Source of the DNA: Symsagittifera roscoffensis
Lineage: Eukaryota > Xenacoelomorpha > Acoela > Convolutidae
Direction of reading: 5' to 3'
Length of the DNA: 64,000 nucleotides
NCBI RefSeq assembly: GCF_963678635.1
Contig: NC_087063.1
Coordinates: 70,825,617-70,889,616 of the forward strand
Shown here: piece by piece, positions 1 through 11,530 of the stretch
How positions within the stretch are numbered: the stretch's first letter is position 1
Layout of the letters: each line of letters opens with the position of its first letter
The notes under the pieces: model-generated
Told to the model about the DNA's origin: nothing
Databases searched by the model: none
Seen by the model: only the letters and a program-made list of their open reading frames with translations
Translations under genes and position numbers: made by a program

Positions 1-960
1 TTGTTTTGTCTTTTTATTGGCTTAATAAATGTCGGCTTAGTTCATATCAACATAGTGGTCTCTTATTGCGTCGTTACGTTGAATTTCTTTTTGGCATGAA
101 GGGCTTATGTTAAGGTTTTTTTCGGCTTTTCTAACGCTTTGATATCAATACATTCAAATCCAATCAACCGTACGGCGCGTCTGGCGTAAAGGTAAAACAA
201 CTGCTGGAGACGGCAAAGCTTTGTGCTTTTACGGATTATTGGCCGTCTGTTTATTTTTGTCGGCTTAATTCCCGTGGTTCAATGCTTCAGCTATAATTCC
301 AAGTTGATGTAACCCTTATGCTTGAGACGACGAAGACCGGGAGTTCCAATTCAGTTGAATCTTCTTTTTCTTGCAAATAAAAAATCTTGGCTAATTCAGA
401 CTGTTGTCGGTCGGAAAAAAATCAAACTAAAAAAAGTATGTTTTTGTCTGCTTAATTCCACAGAAAGGACTTTTTTTGAAAGTTTGGCTTCTGTATAACA
501 TTCCCAAAGCTCGTTGTAGAGTTTATAATACTTTAGGCAAATTTTTTTTTTTGGATTTTCTGGGCTTTTGTCTCAATTTCTATTGACAAAAACGATGTTT
601 TGAATTTTTTTTCCGTTTGATTTTCAAAGTCAGTCGTATTTGTATTGCAATAAGTGCAAAGTTCGGCCTCGCCTCTGTGTCAAATATTGAGCAATGCGTT
701 TACAAAGAGACAATAAATTTTTTTAATTGAAATTTATTTCGGCTGCAAAACAGTTTTTTTTTAAATTTTCTATCTTTCTGTTTACGCTGCTTTACTGATA
801 ATTCTTTTTGGTATCTATTGTTTACGCTGCTTTACTGATAATTCTTTTCGGTATAAATTTTTTCGGACCTTTTCTAATTCTACCAAGAGCAGTTTTTATT
901 GCTTTTTGTCCTGCATCTGACCTCCCATGTTAAGCAAGCTATGTCAAATTTTCAAAAGTC
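1..960 (+). repeat. Worn copy of the 1.9-kb array unit
   Basis: AT-rich and without a credible gene. Landmarks at 150-500 follow the same order as in the array at 40-48 kb. They are a CAATCAACC block, CTGCTGGAGACGGCAAAG, CCGTCTGTTTATTTTTGTCG followed by GCTTAATTCCCG, a GACGACGAAGACCGGGAGTT block, and a second GGCTTA/GTCTGCTTAATTCC block. Divergence is high, so this is an old relative of the array. The right limit is uncertain. Confidence 0.6.
781..855 (+). repeat. 40-bp direct repeat pair
   Basis: Two adjacent copies of a 40-bp segment starting TTTACGCTGCTTTACTGATA, at 781 and 821, differing by very few bases. It looks like a local tandem duplication inside the AT-rich repeat. No function is inferred. 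Confidence 0.8.
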
Positions 961-1331
961 TTTGGAAAATTGAAAAAGTAATAAATTATGTCGGTTCTAT
1001 TTCACTTTCCTACCCCCATGTCAATCTTTCAGTTTTTTTTCAATTGTCTTAATTCTTTATGCCTGATTGCGTGATGTTACCAAGCAAGTATGAAGAACCA
1101 ATGGACTCACGGAAAATTGAATTCATTCAACATGCAAAGCTTCATTGCATTATGACAACGTAAAATTACTCTTTCGAAACTGATTCGAAAGTAGTTCAAC
1201 CTTAATTTAGCGTTAAAATCTATGATTGAACTGAAAATTGAACTGATTCGATGTAATAATTCGAAAAAAGTTGGAATAGAAAATTGAAATGAGACCAGAA
1301 AAATTGTCAAATAATGTCAATTTTGTATATA

Positions 1332-2405
1332 TATGAGTTGAAATGCAAACCCTCCGAATGCAAAATCCTCAGTGTTTCAATAAAGTACCTGGGAATAATG
1401 GTGGATAAGCATGGCATGAGGCCGGATCCCGATGCGGTGGAGGCCGTGTTAACATGGAAGGTCCCCAGAACAGACGCACAGTTGATAAGCTTTTTAGAAT
1501 TTGCGAATTACTACAGTGAAGCCGTGAAGGGATCTGAAGATGAAGTCATTCCAATGTAGCAGCTGATGCGAAACAAAAGAAAGAAATTCGAGTGGAATAA
1601 AAATACTCAAGCAGCCTTCGAGAACATTAAGGGAGAGCTGTGTGAGGCACTAGTACTAAGCATGCCTACAGAGAAGGGCATGTACGTTCTCGACACCGAT
1701 GCTTCAGTAGTTACCGTCTCTGAAAAACTGCATCAAAAACATTCCCCGTCCATTGCATATAGCTGTAAAGTACTAAGTGATACGGAGATGAATTATCGCG
1801 CGCCAAAAGTAGAAATTATTGGGTAGCCATTTTCTTTGTGAATTATCGCTCCTCTTTAGGAAGCACTTCCTTCAAGCTGCGAGTAGACAACCGAGCCCTT
1901 TTTTGGTTGAAGACAGACTTAAACAATCAGAGTTTTTTAGTTCGTTTGATAGTGTGAGTGGATTTTTATCATATGATACTCGAACATAGGATGGGTGACA
2001 AGCACCAGAATGCAGCCGGTCTTAGCAAGAAGACGGAGTTTATGAGAGATTGGAACAGAAGCAAGCCAATCAGGCAGACATAAGAAACGGTTCTCGTTTT
2101 AAGACAGGGATACCTTTGTGGCACTTCATTTGACAAAGTGGCTCTACAGATCAGGACACCCTGAATTACCGGTAGAAAAGGCAGCCGAGATAACGATCCT
2201 GTCCAAGATAGATCCTGAGCCTGTGAATTTGTTACTACGTTTGGTCCTAGTTCTGCAGGAGCTGACTCGCACGAACATAAACAGCCTCTCATTGCTGGAC
2301 AAAACAAACGAAGTCTCGCCAGAAGTGATGCAGACACAGAGTGGGTTGTGGGAAAGAGAAGTGAGCAGAGATGACCCCGGCAGCGATGAAATTGTTATTA
2401 TTTAG
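1332..2405 (+). pseudogene. Ty3/gypsy pol remnant (RT end, RNase H)
   Basis: This is the C-terminal end of the RT (LKCKPSECKIL, then GIMVDKHGMRPDPDAVEAVL), followed by the connection region, an RNase H start that keeps the TDAS block near 1,695, and a basic post-RNase H stretch to 2,405. It aligns in order with the pol gene on the opposite strand at about 62,000-63,030, at roughly 70 percent identity by eye over the first 150 residues. Stops and frame changes at about 1,557, 1,824 and beyond show that it is dead. The catalytic RT motifs lie upstream of the preserved part and are absent. It retains a Trp codon at the site where the right-hand copy has a TGA. Integrase has been deleted, because the next recognisable block is the macro-domain remnant. 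Confidence 0.85.
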
Positions 2406-2450
2406 CAAGAAGATTCGCATAAAATAATCGTCAAAACGTCGGCATACAGC

Positions 2451-2636
2451 AGTCATACGAGCAAAAACAAAAAAAAACCGACGCGTCTTGTAGTTTTTAA
2501 ACGAAATAGCCTCAGACCTCAGGGAGACTTGCGTTTTACATCCTGAATTATCACGTTGGTCTCCCTGAGGTCTGAGGTTGTTTCGTTTAACCACTCCAAG
2601 ACGCGCAGGTTTTTTGTTATTTTTGCTCGTATGACT
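2451..2636. mobile_element. Foldback MITE-like element
   Basis: Two long inverted arms (about 2,451-2,528 and 2,559-2,636) flank a 30-base loop. The left arm starts AGTCATACGAGCAAAAAC and the right arm ends with its complement. The inner ends are CCTCAGGGAGAC and GTCTCCCTGAGG. The arms are nearly identical with a few small indels. There is no coding capacity. It sits between the pol remnant and the macro-domain remnant of the decayed giant element, so it inserted into or next to it. No clear target-site duplication was found. Confidence 0.8.
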
Positions 2637-2814
2637 CCTTAGCATTAAGTATATCAAGATTGACAAACGTGATTCTTCCTGGGAAGCCTAGGAAGGACCA
2701 TTGTTCTTTCTTGCATTCAAACCTAATCTGATATCAGATATGCATTCTACGGGTACGTCGATGGTTAATTTTAACCGAGAGTGAAGTAAAACGTACCCAC
2801 ACTGAAAAATAATT

Positions 2815-3054
2815 AAGTAAAAAAATTACAATTCTAAGAAAAACAGTTGATTTAGAAGCAGAATCAGACGAAGGCCCTAGAAAACCAGATATAGGAAGAG
2901 TAGTAGAAACATATTTTAGCTTACCGAGTGAATACCTAAGTAGCATAATACTAATTGATAGTAAATTTATACTTACGGATTTAGCATATGCAGAAAACAT
3001 CAACGCGGATATGAGTTTTAGAAAAACATTAGCAGACGACCTCAGAAGAGAGTA
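2815..3054 (+). pseudogene. Macro-domain protein remnant
   Basis: Read on the plus strand, this stretch encodes about 75 residues that match the macro-domain ORF of the right-hand giant element (58,815-59,420, minus). The best block is KFILTDLAYAENINADMSF followed by a basic helix, against DFILSDRTSAICITADMSF in the other copy. Upstream residues are acidic, as in the intact copy. The C-terminal half of the domain, including the ligand-loop region, is missing after 3,054. It lies directly downstream of the pol remnant, which is the same order as in the right-hand element. Confidence 0.7.
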
Positions 3055-3486
3055 AAGAAACAAAAAAAGTTTCATGAAAACAAAGACCGGGCATACATGC
3101 GTAGCAGCCTTGCCACTAACGGTATCACAGATAACAGGAACATATTTGAGTATCGGTTGAGAGAAATAGGACGAGAGTATAAGATGTGTGTGTTATGTGA
3201 TTAAGATTATGTACGTGGGTAGGTTTTTGCCATGAATGTTTTAGGAATAACCTCATAAAAAGATCCAAAGCGTGGATTGTTCTATCTTCGATCATTTTCC
3301 AACTTTTTATATTCAATTAATTTCTTAATACATTTGAAGAAAAAAAATTCATTAACCCCATTTTAAAATGAAATGGAAGAAAAAATTGAAAAAATGTGAT
3401 CTGCTTTTAAATCCTGTTTGATCACGTTAATCTCCATTAATTCTTTGAATCAGAATTCGAAATCAAACCATACACTCAAAATCATC
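3055..3486. other. Non-coding spacer of the decayed element
   Basis: About 430 bases, AT-rich, without a supported reading frame. It separates the macro remnant from the coiled-coil/SGNH remnant. A spacer of about 410 bases occupies the same place in the right-hand element (58,404-58,814), so the spacing is similar even though the sequence is not obviously alike. Confidence 0.4.
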
Positions 3487-5210
3487 ATGGATAACTACGA
3501 CGACTTGATTGAATTGAATTACGATGGCTAACTAAAGGAGACTACGCTCAAGATGATCTAGAGGTGATAATAATACTGACGGCTGCCCTAACAAATATCT
3601 TCGGGCATGACAACCGTGGGGATCGCCCCACGGAAGTCTTGTTGATGGTAGCTTGGGCCGAAGAAGGAATGCTGGACCACCCGGGCATGCGTGTCATGAG
3701 GTGGAGAAACTGAGCGCTCTCAGGAGGAGACTTGGCGCACAAACTTGGGCTGGGGACTGGGAGGACATATCAGCCCGGACAGATGCCTCTTCCCACCAGA
3801 CCTCGGCCCGGTTCGCGGACAAGAAATCAAGCCAGACATCAGGAGATGAGTAGCGAGGCTAACTCATCTAACTCACAGCTGAGAGCTGCAGTTCCACCGA
3901 AGAAGGCGAGAGTGGAGGAAGAGATCCAGACGAATGACACGATGGAAGAGTTCACAGAGAAAGGAAACAAGCTAAAAAGAATGAGAAAAAGTCAATAAGG
4001 ACTGAAGAAGACAGAGATGTCTGGAGAAAACTGTTTAAAGACTGCATTAAAAAGCAGAAAGAAGAGATATAGCGTTTGAGGAGCGAGCATAAGGAACTAT
4101 CAGAGCCGTTGAAGAAAAAGGAGCACAAGTTACCTGAGAGAGACGTTCGCAACAGGAAGTCACTCATGGAGCTCCTGACGCTACGGGAGCTAATTGAAGC
4201 TACGAAAATGCGAGTCTCGTCAGGATCTGAAAGACTGACGTTCCCGGATGCGAGCGATACCCTGGGAGATCCGGTAGTCAAAAGCACTATTGCACAGCTA
4301 ATTAAGCAGCTGCTCGAATCGTGGACAAATTAATACGCCAGGTTTCGAGTGACTGCACCCTATTGAAAGATTGATGATACGGGTCGAGTGAAGCTCTCTG
4401 CGAGCATAACCAAAGCATCCGAGGCCAGAACCGTGGCAACTGCTTCATCGGGGCAGAGTTCCAGTTCGAACGTGAGGAAGAGGCCCATGAAGAAGATCTC
4501 ACGGATTCCTGATGTGCCTAAGAAAAATCAGATAAAGAATATTTTCAAGGCTTGTTTCAGTGCATGTTTCAACGACTCAGTACGGAGCCAAGCAGAGACT
4601 ATGCAACACGCACTCTTAGGTACCTCTCCTCATTTGATAGTGGGCGTCACCATAGTGAGGGTTTTGCAGAATATGAGGACGTCATGGATCGCGAAAGTAT
4701 TTGCATTTGGAGGTGCTACATCAGTCCAATTGTACCGAACGGTCGAGCTGATGAATCCGGGAAAGATTGCAGATGTAATGTGTTTAGTGGGCACCAGCAA
4801 CATGACCAAGATTTTGGAAGCGGAAGAAGGTCGATGGGAAAAGACTTTACTCCGCTAATTGACTGCGATTTGGCAGAAATTCCAGTTATCGGTACTGATG
4901 ATTTGCGTGATGCCTATGATTACAAGGACGCAGCTAGCTGCTGCACGAATACAGAACGAGAGTGTCATGAACTGGAACACCATAATGCGTAACCTGGCAA
5001 TTCGCATTGCTGGAAGACTTCTGCTGATGGATGTGGAATAGGAGTTGAAATCCTTGAAACAATCCAGATTCAAGTCTGACGGCATCCATTTTGTAACTTT
5101 AGAGGGGCAAGCCTGGATGAACCGTGTCTTCCACGAGCATTTGGTCGAGCTGGAGTTCGAGCTGATTGACACAGGGAATTGGAGTAACCTCGACTTTTGT
5201 GCCATCTAGT
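3487..5210 (+). pseudogene. Coiled-coil / SGNH hydrolase protein remnant
   Basis: This matches, in order, the start of the large post-pol ORF on the minus strand at 58,403-56,640. The first block is near 3,545-3,710 (EVLLMVAWAEEG here, EAVLMVGYTTDG there). A Pro/Arg-rich stretch follows to 3,990, then a charged helical region (4,076-4,333). The SGNH-like domain runs from about 4,640 to 5,150. It contains a degenerate first block (LIVGVTIVRVL, where the other copy has GDS), VGTSNMT at the GTND position, and a C-terminal SDGIHFV block carrying the expected Asp-x-x-His. Stops and frame changes occur throughout. The 12.8-kb tandem duplication begins inside it at 3,817. Confidence 0.75.
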
Positions 5211-5379
5211 CTGGAAACGCGTCTGAGATCAGTCCCGGCTTTGACACAAACTCTAGGCAGCTCGAGTGATCAGGAACAGAGTTCAGACGTGTTGGAACGA
5301 CTGAGTGAAGGTCCCGTTACGAGGACATTACATCAAAGACCAGACTGGCTCCACAAAACCCATTATTAACTTTCAAAGA
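5211..5379. other. Unassigned stretch of the decayed element
   Basis: The reading frame is open in part, but I could not match it to a block of the right-hand element. By position it should hold the counterpart of the 3-kb segment 56,600-52,500 there, so most of that segment has been deleted from this copy. Confidence 0.35.
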
Positions 5380-6289
5380 CGTTGGTAACCAGAGCAGAAC
5401 GGTGCACGGATCGCGGCTCATTGATGTAGCGAAGACTAGCGCCTTCTCCAAAATGAATCTCCAAACGGTCAGCTTTTTTTCTTACGCTGCTGGAATGCTG
5501 GAGGGCGCAAATTTTTTATGTCAATGGACCATACTCGATCGGAGAAAACTTGGTTAATCGCAGCAGAAATCAATTTTTGCTCGACCATTGCATTAAGATT
5601 GGCTGATCTCGAGGGACTGCCCTGGAAAACATAAGGGATCCGGTCAACGCCAGAACGCTGCAAGAGTTAATCACGATGAACAAAAAAGAGAGGATCGACC
5701 AGAGAAGAATACGATTCAGAAGAAAGAAGAAAGTCAAGGGACGAAAACTACTCTTAATAATGCATCTAAGAAACTTGATAAATTACGAGGGAGCAGTTAT
5801 GGTGTGCGCAAAGCGGGGAGACGCTCTCCGTTTTATCAGGTTCTTTGTGGAACAAGCGCGGCACCAGCGCTAAACAGCTGCGCGCAGATATTGAATGAAG
5901 GCCGCGAACCATAACTGAGCCTACTTTTAAAAGCACCTGTGGACATACATTGAAGCAAACCACTGAAGGTGAACATGAAAGAACATGTGGAATTGGAACC
6001 TATGAGTTTGATGGAATCTATGGGAACTTTTGTGAAATCCAGTGATAATTGTGAACCGATCAGAAAAAATGCGTACCAAAATGTTTTGGAAATTGTTGGA
6101 ACAGCTTTTAACCCTTTCATCGAAAAAGACATCGATGATTGCTACTTTGATTGCGAGCAAGCAGCATTAATAAATTTCTGCATTTCCCGAAAATCTACGA
6201 TAAGGAATATTGCACGTCAAAAAGTCAAGGTAGGGTTTTCATTGGAAGAAAAGGTAACTGCACCTTCCATACCAAAAGTAGCAGAATGA
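5380..6289 (+). pseudogene. Post-pol unknown protein remnant, N-terminal part
   Basis: Two stretches resemble the minus-strand ORFs at 51,652-52,407 and 51,430-51,639. Near 5,420-5,520 a hydrophobic helix reads NLQTVSFFSYAAGM and ends FLCQWTILD, against a similar helix ending FLRWIMSV in the other copy. At 6,070-6,200 YQNVLEIVGTAFNPF matches YQYVSGVMGMVYNPF. Stops and frame changes interrupt both. The function is not recognised. Presence in both elements in the same order supports a real, conserved protein. Confidence 0.6.
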
Positions 6290-8230
6290 AATTTGGATTG
6301 GGATTCTCGGATAGTTTACTAAGAGCAAACTTGTTGATTGTGTGGGAACTGATGAAGCCAGAAGGGTGCACAAGTCCCAATGCTGACACGATATTGCGGG
6401 CGACGCAAGAAGTTCAAAGAGAGCTGAATGCTGATTCTAATTTGCGCGAGCCCTTCACCTTGTTTAACCTACTAACTGCAGGTCTAGGATCAATCGAGAC
6501 AAGACTGTTGGAGTTGCCTGGCTGGGAAACCGAAGACTTATTTGAACCTGGTAGCTGTCTGGCAAAAATCTGCGACCTGGAAGGTCACATGTGTGGAGAG
6601 TTCGACTGCGTGAAGTCACTTGCGAAGCAGCAAAAGCAATTAATGATATTATTTGGAAACCTAAATGAAAACGAAACGGAAACAGAGTTAGTTACAGGTT
6701 GTCGTGGAGAAACTGAAGTGAAACTAGTGAATGCACTTGGATTCTACAGCATGTTTGATTCTAGAACAATAGCCAACAATTATGAAGCAATTCCGGTAGT
6801 ATTACAGACCGAGCAGAAGTATGGTGCATCGAAAGATGGAGAGAAGCAATCGAAGTGAGAATGAAGCTCAGGCAGGTTGAGGTGTATCCTTGATCTTCTG
6901 GTTTTCGATACCTAGTAGAATCGAAGGTGGCTCATATGTGCAAAAACCGATACCCAGTATACTTCGTAGCAATGGATCTGAAAAGCAAGAAGACTACAGT
7001 AGACTAACCTTTTTCGGCGCCAAAGTGTGTAAGACTTTTGAGAATGTCAGAAAGATCTTAAGATCTACTCTAATATTTTTGCCGCAGTTCATGAGGGAAC
7101 TATGGAGGACTTGAGCCAATACTTAAAAAACTACATGAGATAAGCTAAAGGGAACTTCAGCAACTTTGAGAGACAGAAGCAGAAAGGATCAACAGCGATG
7201 GATAATGATGCAGTTGATGAAAGTGACAAAAACCACCGGAATGTTTGAAGTGGAAACAATACTGGAAGCGTCGCCAAAACGAGACTAGAGGAGCGTTATG
7301 ATGACGAATGATGAATTGTCATGGTACTGTTGTTACAAACATGGTGGTACCCTGCACGTAGTAATCTGTTTTTGATCTGGGACTCTGCACAGATGTTCTC
7401 CATGGGTTTACCAGACTCATCCCAACCAATAACAATCGTAAAAGACTGGATATATTAGATGGCTGGAAGCTTATGTCAGAGAGAACAATAGACTTTTTTG
7501 GAGACAATGTGCAAATGAAAATTCCGATGGAAGTAAAAATGATATGGGCAACCAATTTTGAGGACCCTTACGCTGACGCATGAGCTCCATGCCACCTTTT
7601 TTGTACAATCCTGGTAGTACCCTGCACTTAGTAATCTGGCAGAGATCTAGATTTCTGAAGAGCAGCTCTCCATTGGTTTATCAGACTCATAGTACCATTA
7701 ACGGTAGCACCAGTAACGATCCTTATAGTCGGAGTATTGATAGCGATTAGATGGCTGGAAGCTTAAATCAGAAAGAAAATTAAACAAAAAGCACCAACCA
7801 AAGAACAGACGGGAGAATTTAACTATCTGCAAGATTTAGATATGGGCCAGAAAAGAATTAAAGCTATGGTTCAGGGTCAAGTTGACTGCCTGGTTGTATG
7901 AATATGCTAAAAAGCATATGTCGAAACATAGCACAGCTTACAGTGCGTTCCAGCGGGACATCGGATTGGAAGTTTTCAAGCGAGTTTTCGTGACCCATTG
8001 CTATGCGGTGACTACCGCAGAGAAGAGAATCTCGATTACGATCGATTATAACCGCAGAGAGAAGGACAAGATTTTGAAGGAAGAGCTGAACAGAAACGTG
8101 AGGTTGTGCCTTCACAACAGCTTCTGCAGGGATAGAGAAATTTTTGTAAATCCCCTATCGTGTTGCAAATAGAGGGTAGAAAAGCGAAGGTGATGAAAAA
8201 GTACCTCCAAAAGCGTGAGAGTGGCCTCTG
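6230..8230 (+). pseudogene. Post-pol unknown protein remnant, C-terminal part
   Basis: This is the diverged counterpart of the 530-residue ORF at 49,765-51,357 (minus). Shared blocks are LLIVWELMKPEGC / LGVVWKLLRPSWC, EPGSCLAKIC / EPGSCLDSTR, VNALGFYSMF / ATALGFFSRM near 6,740, NLFLIWDS with GLPD near 7,360-7,410, and LTAWLYEYAKKHMSK / LTSWLYMVTKDHMRK near 7,880. A basic tail to about 8,230 matches the small ORF at 49,556-49,741. The open part (6,286-6,858) is the best preserved. Beyond it the gene is heavily broken, and the WYP/IWD/LPD segment is duplicated internally (7,320-7,780). No known domain was recognised. Confidence 0.75.
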
Positions 8231-9300
8231 ACGATTTGTTGTAAAACGCTAAAACCAAAAATGCGAAGTCGAGGTCACAAGAAGAGGAGATGGAGTATTG
8301 TGACAGCCGAACACCAAGAAGCAGATGAAGACTAGAAGAATTAAGAAGATTTAGAACTTCTGAACGACAAAAATGAAAAAGATGTGAAAAAAAGACAACA
8401 AAGGGGAGGTTAGAAAAACTTGAAAATTAAGTTAACTAAGTTAAAACATGAGCAATCAACTTACCTAAGCCTAAAAAGTGAGTTGTAGAAAAAACTGAGT
8501 TCAAAATTGCTGCAAATACGAGATTGCGATGTGATTTTTTTGTTTTTAGAGACTCGTGAGTGGAGAGTAAATTTAAAGTTTTCCAGCCTGCATTGCTGTT
8601 TTTAATCATCTAAGAGATTTGTTCGCTTTGTGGTGACTTTATTTGACTTGAATAGTCTCTCGAAGAGGCCGATATTTTCATTAACCGTTCTAACCAAAGA
8701 ATTTCTTAGTTTTAGTATGCAGGAACAGTAACAACTAAAACTCCAGCAGGGAGAAGACCTTATAAGATTGCTTTCGTTCGTTGGTGGGTAGAACTGTCCT
8801 GCTTTCCAACACTTTTTAAACATAGAAGAAAAGATTTTAATTCGAGAAACTGTCATCGGAGGTCAGAAAAGATATTTTATCTTAGGTCATATCCTCAGAT
8901 TGCCGACCGATGAAATTGTTAGGAGATTGTAGCCATGTAGTTTGGCGCTGTTTATAGCATCTAGTGAGGTGATATGACATAGGCTATTGTAATTTTTGTT
9001 TGTAAATTCTGTTCTTTGGAACTGTACCAATTTGATGATTTTCTTGAAATTCAATGAGCACATTGACCGGGCTGACCGGGGAGTATGTTCTATTCGACCA
9101 GAAAATCGTTATTTTTGTTATGCTGATGCGATTTTTATTCAGTGGACATTTACTGTACAATACGTTAATTATGAATATTAACGATGTTATCTGCAAGAAA
9201 AACCGAATTAGGAGGGGTTATTTTAAATAAAAAATTGTTTTTTTTTTAAAGCCTAGATTCAAAAAAAAACACACGAAGACATTCTGATTTCGCAAAATTT
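8231..9300. other. No gene recognised
   Basis: AT-rich sequence after the decayed element. Short open frames exist on both strands (for example 8,602-8,856 minus), but none resembles a known protein or shows repeats or motifs that would support coding. Confidence 0.4.
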
Positions 9301-9558
9301 AAAAAAAATGAAGAATTGAGACAGTTTTTGCGACCAGATAAATTACAGCAGTTATTGGATAAAGGCTACACGAACGTAAGCCACGATCGAGAGAATATTG
9401 AAGAAAAGAATAACTCCGAGTTAAAACGATTGCTTAATCACAAAATTGTTGCTGGTCGGAGTTCACAATCGGGAAGGCTGACGGGAAAAATTACTATCCT
9501 CTCTACTAATGAAGAATGCGTTTCATTAGCGCAGACCAATAATTCAACAATTTCTTAG
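9301..9558 (+). CDS. Short charged ORF, unrecognised
   Basis: An open frame of about 80 codons with no upstream ATG in frame (the first in-frame start is TTG at 9,316). It is rich in Lys, Asn, Arg and Glu, with a plausible helix near LRPDKLQQLLDKGY. It lacks a recognisable domain. It could be an exon or a remnant, or a chance ORF in AT-rich DNA. An identical copy lies at 22,139-22,381. Confidence 0.15.
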   Translation, partial: KKNEELRQFLRPDKLQQLLDKGYTNVSHDRENIEEKNNSELKRLLNHKIVAGRSSQSGRLTGKITILSTNEECVSLAQTNNSTIS

Positions 9559-10012
9559 GCTATACTGCTGAAAAATGTGTTTTAACTGTTTTTTAGCTTC
9601 CCAGAATGTCTTGAATTTAAATTACTAACATCAAAATTAATTTTCAGATAATGAAAAGCTATAAGTTGGATGGGCTTATTTCCTGTACTGTACAAATACA
9701 ATAGTAATATAGTAACATATTAGCAAAAGCATATCTCTTACGTTTTCAGGAGTGACCTCGTCGTCTAGGGATGCTGAGACACTGCCATGAGCTGACTATT
9801 TTGCATGTAAGTTTGGTTAATCTGCTGTGCTCAGCTGATATCCGTTAGGCAATAATGATTTTCGAGCCAATGATACGAGAACCACATTGAGTTGGCTGTG
9901 GTGGAGACAGTTAAAAGCACATAAAGCTCTATTTAGCCAACGGTTTTAGGATCTAGCTTGACCATCCGTCGGTATGTACTTCCGGCCCGAATGCTTCAGA
10001 GCTTGTCTCCTG
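9559..10012. other. No gene recognised
   Basis: AT-rich intergenic stretch upstream of a LINE fragment. No supported ORF or repeat was seen. Confidence 0.35.
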
Positions 10013-10250
10013 TGAGATCTGATGTACTGCTCTGAAACCTAGACTCATAGCAAAGTGATATCAATTTATTTCAGGAGTGCTGATATGAAAGCTCTAAATA
10101 GGATTACACGCGTGATTTGTAAAGACAGAGTTACCAACGAAGCGATACTCGAATTGACAGGTCTTGGTGATCTTTACAAGCCTCATTGCGGTCACGGCTA
10201 TGATGGTTTGCTATTTTGGCCGAAGAGAAATTGACCATGCTGTAAAATGA
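10013..10250 (+). pseudogene. LINE reverse transcriptase C-terminal fragment
   Basis: About 65 residues read MYCSET, then a region ending DRVTNEAILELTGL. This is the pattern seen after the RT thumb of RTE/L2-like LINEs, where a hydrophobic YG/YxSETW block precedes an R-V-T-N-E-E-x-L block and a Gly-Leu turn. An in-frame stop falls between the two blocks and the frame changes after about 10,190. It is short, so the family assignment is tentative. Confidence 0.45.
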
Positions 10251-10599
10251 ACAGCCAATGTTTCAGTCCCAGAGGACCTAAAAAACGCTGGAACTGGACC
10301 TTTTATGTTAAATAGGAGGCTAGGTCTTTTACCAGAGCGACCCTTTACCAGAACGAAGTTTTACCAGACTACAGTGCAATAATTCAATTAAGATGAAATT
10401 ATTATTGTTGAACATTCGAACAAGAAGCGGTAGGAACAAACAAAGTTTCGCTGAGAAACCACGAAAACATTATCTTTAACTAGACTTACGGTGTTAATAC
10501 AACTTTAAGTCAAGCTTGTTTAAAGTCCTGGTAAAAGGTCCATCTTACAACTTTTCTGAAAAAAACCTGTCTTGTAAAAAGTCGGCCCCGTTAAATAGG

Positions 10600-11530
10600 A
10601 CCTGAATACTCACAGTTGGGTTCCTCTCATCAGCGGATCCCTCAGGGATCGGTACTAGGACCAATACTGTTTGTACTGTACATCAACTCCATGACAGACG
10701 TAGTCATCTCAAATATGTTTCTTTATGCTGATGATGCCAAAATTTACCGACCAATTACAACTAATGAGGAAAGAGACAAACTTCAGACTGATGTGAATTG
10801 ACTTTCAACGTGGTCCAAACGAAGTTTAATGAAGTTTGTTTATATCAAAATGCCACAAACTAACATTATCAGGAAGAACGAAGACGGCAGAAAGAACTAT
10901 ACATTGGATGACAACAACACCTTGAGCAATGCAGAAAAAAAATGAGAAAGAGCTGGGGGTCACCATTGACTCCAGATTACTTTTTCGGGAACAAAATGCG
11001 AAAAAAAAACAAAGTTAGCCAATAGTAAGGTGGCGATTATGAAGAAAAGATTTTTGAAGTTAACGGGAGAAATCATGGAAACTCCCAAAAAACCTCGAAG
11101 AGACCGCATCTGGAATACTTCAATCAGTCGTGGAACCCATTCCTGAAAAAAGACAAAGTAGCGATTGAAAATGTTCAGCGAATGGCAATCAGATTGATCT
11201 CAATCTAATGCAAACTAGCTTCCTATGAAAGATTGAAAACTTTGAAGCTTCCTAAACTGGAGTACAGAAGAAAACGTGGGCGTGTGAGAGAAGTGTACAA
11301 AATCTGGGACTGTGTTTATGATGTAACAGCTACTGAAGGAATGTTTACAGTAAATGAAAGCAACTCTGGCAGAAGTCCGTGCAAATGGATGACAAGAATG
11401 TCACGAACTTGATAACGAAGTAGGTTTCTGACTATAGCAGCCATAAACGACTAAAAATCACTACCAGAGTCTGTAATGTCCTTCGTTTACATCAACTTGT
11501 TGAAAATGAGGCTGGATAAACACTGAGAAA
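10600..11530 (+). pseudogene. CR1/jockey-type LINE RT fragment
   Basis: The open part carries the RT block GSVLGPILFVLYINSM, preceded by PQ, and the active-site block FLYADDAKIY (YADD near 10,722). Downstream in shifting frames is the thumb and tail region typical of CR1/jockey LINEs: ELGVTIDSRL near 10,950, then stretches around 11,100-11,500 in the order expected for the C-terminus. Many stops and frame changes are present. Fingers and endonuclease are missing on the 5' side. It was inactive before the 12.8-kb duplication, since both copies share the lesions. Confidence 0.8.

Noticed and set aside
2289-2666. Minus-strand ORF of 125 codons
   Set aside because: It runs through the foldback arms and opposes the pol remnant. 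There is no protein similarity.
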